Origin: Candidatus Poseidoniaceae archaeon
GTDB taxonomy: Archaea > Thermoplasmatota > Poseidoniia > Poseidoniales > Poseidoniaceae
DNA length: 64,000 bases
NCBI GenBank assembly: GCA_949372645.1
Contig: CASIAP010000002.1
Span: 1 to 64,000 of the forward strand
Direction: 5' to 3'
Part shown: positions 59,623 through 64,000 of the stretch, piece by piece
How positions within the stretch are numbered: position 1 is the first letter of the stretch
How the letters are laid out: each line of letters starts with the position of its first letter
Notes under the pieces: model-generated
The model's database searches: none
Told to the model about the DNA's origin: nothing
What the model saw: the letters and a program-made list of their open reading frames with translations, nothing else
Translations under genes and position numbers: made by a program

Positions 59623-60969
59623 ATGCCAATCATTATGGGGGTTCGTTTTCGACCAAAACTGATGTCGGGATTGGGTTCACAAACCGGCACATTTTGTCCG
59701 GGGGCAAATCAACGTGGAGTTTCCGACGCTCCAGCCTTTCAAGATGCTGCAGATGGCTTGGTTCATGGCCTTGATTTACCTCCATCGGCAGACGGTCCTG
59801 GGTTGCTTCTCACTGCAGACGGTGGGCGCTATTGTGGCACCCTCTTTGGAGCGCGTGGCCATGGTGAAGGTGAGTTGGTTTTCACGACGGGTATGATGGG
59901 GTATCAAGAATCGTTAACCGATCCATCTTTTGCAGGCCAAGTACTGACGTTCACCTATCCATTAATTGGGAATTATGGCATTCATGCAGGAGCATCAGAA
60001 TCCGCAGCTGTATGGCCGCGAGGTGTCGTGGTCCGACATGCTATGCATCAACCAGACCATCGCTTTTCTATCGGGAAAGTTGAAGATTTGCTCCGTTTGC
60101 ATGGTGTGCCTGGTATCCAAGGAATTGATACCCGTTCGATTACCAGAAGAGTTCGAGAACTTGGAACGGTACTCTGTGTCTTTGGACCAGAATCCGAAGA
60201 AGAACTTCTTCAACAACGCCTCAAACAATTGACCTCTCCTGACCTTGAAGACTTGGTAGACCAAGTATCGCTTTCAGCAGCAGTGATTCTTAATCCGGGT
60301 GCGTTGGATGCTCTTGACCACCCACTGCCTCGGCTTGGTGTTCTTGATTGTGGAATAAAATACAATATTCTAAGAAATCTATGTCTTCATTTTGAAGTAG
60401 TTTGGTGTCCTCCTGAAACACCCTATGAGGTGCTGGTTCATGAGTATCAAATCGATGCATTGTTTTGTTCAAATGGACCCGGCGACCCCGCCCATCCTGG
60501 TAAAGCAACTCGAGCGCGTAACACATTGGCTCAGGCAGTGCAAGCGAAATTACCGGTGATGGGTATCTGTCTTGGACACCAATTGATGGGCCTTGCATCC
60601 GGCTTACAAACCTATAAGATGCGCTATGGGCATCGAGGAGCAAATCAACCCGTCGTCGATTTGAAGACAGGCTTAATCTCCATCACCAGTCAAAATCATG
60701 GTTTTGCTGTTGCAGACCCTGATGCAGGTATGCTTGCAGCTCATCCCAGTGGTGCATGCTCTGAGCCAGGTGTCAATCAACATGGAGCTGAAGTTGTTGT
60801 TCGATTTGTCAATGCCAACGACCGAACAGTCGAAGGGTTAGATCTTGTTGGACATCCTTCGTTTACCGTCCAATTCCACCCGGAGGCTTGCCCTGGACCT
60901 CATGATGCGGCACCTTTATTCAAACAATTCAGAGATATTGTCGACCGAGCTTTGGGGGGTGCAAACTAA
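59623..60969 (+). CDS. carA: Carbamoyl-phosphate synthase small subunit
   Basis: A 448-residue glutaminase subunit. The N-terminal CPSase domain starts near residue 60 (LLTADGGRYCGTLFGARG) with FTTGMMGYQESLTDPSFAGQ, split as MMGYQESLTDPSF, and GIQGIDTRSITRRVRELG. The GATase part has NGPGDP, the nucleophile C316 in MGICLGHQLMG and FHPEACPGPHD. It supplies ammonia from glutamine to CarB for pyrimidine and arginine synthesis. The first 58 residues are not part of the usual domain, so the product is longer than typical CarA (about 370-390); a later start is possible. The stop overlaps the carB start by one base. Confidence 0.94.
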   Translation: MPIIMGVRFRPKLMSGLGSQTGTFCPGANQRGVSDAPAFQDAADGLVHGLDLPPSADGPGLLLTADGGRYCGTLFGARGHGEGELVFTTGMMGYQESLTDPSFAGQVLTFTYPLIGNYGIHAGASESAAVWPRGVVVRHAMHQPDHRFSIGKVEDLLRLHGVPGIQGIDTRSITRRVRELGTVLCVFGPESEEELLQQRLKQLTSPDLEDLVDQVSLSAAVILNPGALDALDHPLPRLGVLDCGIKYNILRNLCLHFEVVWCPPETPYEVLVHEYQIDALFCSNGPGDPAHPGKATRARNTLAQAVQAKLPVMGICLGHQLMGLASGLQTYKMRYGHRGANQPVVDLKTGLISITSQNHGFAVADPDAGMLAAHPSGACSEPGVNQHGAEVVVRFVNANDRTVEGLDLVGHPSFTVQFHPEACPGPHDAAPLFKQFRDIVDRALGGAN

Positions 60970-63900
60970 TGCCACGCCGAGATGACTTGAAGACGATACT
61001 CGTACTTGGCAGTGGACCAATTAAGATTGGTCAGGCAGCTGAGTTCGATTTCTCAGGAAGTCAAGCTGTTCGTGCACTGAGGGAAGATGGCTACGAAGTC
61101 ATCTTGGTTAATTCCAATCCTGCAACGATACAAAACGACCCGGAAATGGCCGATAAAGTCTACATTGAACCTTTACTGCCCGATACCGTTCGTCGAATCT
61201 TAGAAATTGAGAGGCCTTGCGCATTACTTGCAGGTATGGGTGGACAAACCGCCCTCAACATTGCCAGTGAACTTGCCCATGATGGTTCACTTGAACGTCT
61301 TGGCGTGGAATTGATTGGTTCGGATTTAGATGCGATTGATAAGGCTGAAGACCGTGAATTGTTCAATCAAGTCTGCAAATCAATCAATCTTCCAATTTCA
61401 AATGCGATCGCTTGCAATACGATGGATGGAGTCATCGCTGCTGCTGAATCAATCGGTACATGGCCAATTCTTATTCGTCCTGCCTTCACTCTTGGTGGAC
61501 TTGGAGGCGGAACTGCATGGGATATGGGTCAATTAGTGGAAATCGCTTCACTTGGATTACGCAACTCTCGTATTAATCAAGTGCTAATTGAGGAATCGAT
61601 TCTCGGGTGGCAAGAATTAGAGTATGAAGTCATGCGTGACGGTGCGGATAACGCAACGATTGTTTGTACGATGGAAAACATTGACCCAATGGGCGTCCAC
61701 ACTGGTGAATCGACGGTAGTTGCCCCCTTGCAATCCTTTTCCGATGCTGACCATCAGATTCTACGAAACCAAGCCCTTGCCCTGATTCGAGAACTCAACA
61801 TCAAAGGTGGATGTAATGTTCAATTTGCATACAATCAATCAACTGGTGAGACACGCGTGATTGAAGTCAATCCTCGTGTTTCACGTTCCTCTGCACTCGC
61901 AAGTAAGGCAACTGGATATCCAATCGCTCGGATGGCTGCAAAAATCGCAGTCGGTTATACACTGGATGAATTGCCAAATCCAATTACTGGTCAAGGCACC
62001 ACAGCAGCGTTTGAACCCACGCTTGATTATTGTGTCGTGAAAATTCCTCGATGGCCCTTTGACAAATTCAGAACAGCAGACAGAACTCTTGGTACTTCGA
62101 TGAAATCGACTGGTGAAGTGATGGCTATTGGGAGAAATTTCGAAGAGGCTTTCCTCAAAGCCTGGGCTTCCTTAGAGCAAGGATGTGCTCACCCTCGTCC
62201 ATTGACGCGGGCTGATGAATCCGAAGGCGAAGGCATGGTTGAACGGGCCCTGACCGCCTTACCCGACTCGACGCTTGTCGAATGGTGTCGGGTTGCCACA
62301 GACCGTCGCATGGGTGCATTAATCGAAGCATTCCGACGAGGTTGGAGTGTAGAGAAAGTTCACGAAATCACTCGAATTACACGTTGGTTTTTGTATCGAT
62401 TTGAACACATTGCACAAATTGAAAAGGAAATTACTAACACCTCAGCACTTCCAACTGAATTGAATAGAGAACAACTGCGATCATGGAAGAGTCATGGTTT
62501 CTCGGATGAACACATTGCTGATGCTTTATCTGGTTTCCCATCAACTGGTCCACGCTCTTTACCGATTGGTCGAGATGAGGATGCTGTCATGCGCCGCCGT
62601 CATGCCCTTGCGCTGCACCCTCGATTCAGGATGGTTGATTCATGTGCTGCAGAATTTGCTGCGGAAACTCCGTATTATTACTCGACCTATGAGTTGGATG
62701 ATGCCAAAGGTATCGACTTGCTTCCAGACCTTGAGACTCGAACTAAAGAACGCCTTGTCACCGTAGGCAGTGGGCCAATTCGAATCGGCCAGGGGATTGA
62801 ATTTGATTATGGCTGTGTCCATGCAGTGAAAGCTATTCGTGCAGCAGGAAAAGATGCAATTATCATCAACAATAACCCCGAAACAGTTTCTACCGACTTC
62901 GATACATCCGATCGGTTGTATTTTGACCCGCTCACGCTCGAATGTGTTTCAGAAATTCTACTTAGAGAACAAGCGCATGGAATCCTTTTGCAATTCGGAG
63001 GCCAAACTGCAATCAACTTGGCTTTGCCTTTGAACGAACGTCTTCCAATTTTACAACCTCTTGGTTTGAACTTGATGATTAAAGGAACTTCATGTGATGC
63101 GGTAGATGAAGCAAGCGACCGAGAGCGCTTTGAGGCATTTGCTAAGCGTGCAGGGCTACGTATGCCGAATGGAATGACTGGCACCAGTGCGGAAGATGTA
63201 CGTGCTGCAGCCATGCACATTGGTTTCCCAGTCTTGATTCGTCCCTCCTATGTTCTCGGCGGCCGGGGTATGGAGATTCTTTCTAATCAACAACAACTCG
63301 ATGCGTATCTCAAGGAAGCCTATCTTGCTCCAGATAAACCTCTCTTAATCGACGATTACCTTGGCCATGCTACTGAAATTGATGTTGATGCAGTTTGTGA
63401 CGGTGAGGATGTATTGATTGGAGCAATCATGGAACATCTTGAGGAAGCAGGAATTCACTCCGGTGATTCAACTTGCTTTATTCCTGCTCAGAATATTTCA
63501 GCAGCCATGCTTGAGCTGATTGCTGAACAAACGAAAATTATCGGTCTCGGTCTCAAAATCAGAGGTTGCTATAACATACAATTTGCACTCCAAGGTGATG
63601 ATCTCTATGTGCTTGAAGTCAATCCACGTTCATCGCGAACAGTACCCTTTGTGGCTAAGGCAACCGGTCTCCCTATGGCTCGAATCGCAGCCAACATTAC
63701 CATTGGAATACCTCTTTCCGAACAAGAAATACCGCGAAGAACCTCGGGTCAAGTCTGTGTGAAGGCGCCGGTATTCCCGTTCATTAAATTGCGTGGTCTT
63801 GATCCGGCACCAGGTCCTGAGATGAAATCAACAGGTGAAGTGTATGGATCAGATGTCTCCGCTGACCTTGCTTATCTTAAAGCGAGATTAGCAACAGAAG

Positions 63901-64000
63901 TACCTGTAGCTACCTCTGGGGGAGCCTATCTTACTGTGCGTGATGAGGACAAGACTTCTCTGATTCCAATTGCTCGAGATCTCGCTGAAATTGGATTTAC
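60969..64000 (+). CDS. carB: Carbamoyl-phosphate synthase large subunit (3' end outside window)
   Basis: The frame starts with MPRRDDLKTILVLGSGPIKI and is open to the window end (about 1,010 codons of the roughly 1,070 usual). It carries both synthetase halves: GSGPIKIGQAAEFDFSG and later GSGPIRIGQGIEFDYG, each followed by an ATP-grasp domain with VNPRVSRSSALASKATG and VNPRSSRTVPFVAKATG. The allosteric MGS domain lies beyond the edge. It makes carbamoyl phosphate from bicarbonate, ATP and glutamine-derived ammonia. It forms an operon with carA. Confidence 0.96.
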   Translation, partial: MPRRDDLKTILVLGSGPIKIGQAAEFDFSGSQAVRALREDGYEVILVNSNPATIQNDPEMADKVYIEPLLPDTVRRILEIERPCALLAGMGGQTALNIASELAHDGSLERLGVELIGSDLDAIDKAEDRELFNQVCKSINLPISNAIACNTMDGVIAAAESIGTWPILIRPAFTLGGLGGGTAWDMGQLVEIASLGLRNSRINQVLIEESILGWQELEYEVMRDGADNATIVCTMENIDPMGVHTGESTVVAPLQSFSDADHQILRNQALALIRELNIKGGCNVQFAYNQSTGETRVIEVNPRVSRSSALASKATGYPIARMAAKIAVGYTLDELPNPITGQGTTAAFEPTLDYCVVKIPRWPFDKFRTADRTLGTSMKSTGEVMAIGRNFEEAFLKAWASLEQGCAHPRPLTRADESEGEGMVERALTALPDSTLVEWCRVATDRRMGALIEAFRRGWSVEKVHEITRITRWFLYRFEHIAQIEKEITNTSALPTELNREQLRSWKSHGFSDEHIADALSGFPSTGPRSLPIGRDEDAVMRRRHALALHPRFRMVDSCAAEFAAETPYYYSTYELDDAKGIDLLPDLETRTKERLVTVGSGPIRIGQGIEFDYGCVHAVKAIRAAGKDAIIINNNPETVSTDFDTSDRLYFDPLTLECVSEILLREQAHGILLQFGGQTAINLALPLNERLPILQPLGLNLMIKGTSCDAVDEASDRERFEAFAKRAGLRMPNGMTGTSAEDVRAAAMHIGFPVLIRPSYVLGGRGMEILSNQQQLDAYLKEAYLAPDKPLLIDDYLGHATEIDVDAVCDGEDVLIGAIMEHLEEAGIHSGDSTCFIPAQNISAAMLELIAEQTKIIGLGLKIRGCYNIQFALQGDDLYVLEVNPRSSRTVPFVAKATGLPMARIAANITIGIPLSEQEIPRRTSGQVCVKAPVFPFIKLRGLDPAPGPEMKSTGEVYGSDVSADLAYLKARLATEVPVATSGGAYLTVRDEDKTSLIPIARDLAEIGF

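Overview
The window looks like a mesophilic marine euryarchaeon, most probably Marine Group II (Candidatus Poseidoniia) or a close relative. The reasons are an archaeal 16S rRNA; an archaeal-order S10/spc ribosomal protein cluster with eL19, eL32, eS4, aIF1 and Rpp29; a thermosome, Hef nuclease and aTrm56; TATA boxes about 25-30 nt before start codons (leaderless genes) next to GAGGTGA Shine-Dalgarno sites inside operons; and many secreted or membrane proteins with a marine-archaeal character. The lineage is an inference, because no tree could be run.

Layout. 1-3.4 kb is accessory: the end of an HxlR-type regulator, a small alpha/beta-barrel-like protein, an AT-rich AlkB-type alkane hydroxylase and an aldonolactone oxidase. 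3.6-5.2 kb holds tRNA-Ala(GGC) with two imperfect tandem copies of its 3' end, a SprT-like metalloprotein, tRNA-Arg(UCU), a tiny eL41 gene and tRNA-Trp(CCA). 5.2-14.3 kb encodes a membrane-anchored subtilase, an aminotransferase, two membrane proteins and a large surface protein. 14.3-21.7 kb holds a thermosome subunit with altered motifs, a ferredoxin-flavodoxin-SdhB-like fusion whose SdhB part has lost its cluster cysteines, an equally cysteine-poor HdrB/SdhE-like partner, and Hef.

21.8-36.2 kb is one long ribosomal protein/secY operon (uL3, uL4, uL23, uL2, uS19, uL22, uS3, uL29, aIF1, Rpp29, uS17, uL14, uL24, eS4, uL5, uS14, uS8, uL6, eL32, eL19, uL18, uS5, uL30, uL15, SecY). eL32 has a SAP-like N-terminal domain and SecY an extra four-helix N-terminal region. 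A duplicated hairpin-rich repeat follows secY. 36.5-40.3 kb holds a calcium-repeat/transglutaminase-like protein and an orphan 16S rRNA gene ended by a strong hairpin-plus-T terminator. The 16S promoter and the ribosomal protein operon promoter share a 29-nt element (26 matches), suggesting coordinated control of rRNA and ribosomal protein synthesis.

40.4-64 kb is mixed housekeeping and membrane genes: NAD kinase, YjbQ, two tandem GIDE-like membrane paralogues, thiolase, an RND/MMPL transporter, an ABA4-like/YqjF/DCC cluster (the last probably with a CTG start), a PIN-TPR protein, a TauE permease, LemA, a DHH phosphoesterase, TraB, dihydropteroate synthase, aTrm56 and carAB (carB runs off the window). 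No CRISPR array, transposase, integrase, 23S or 5S rRNA was seen.
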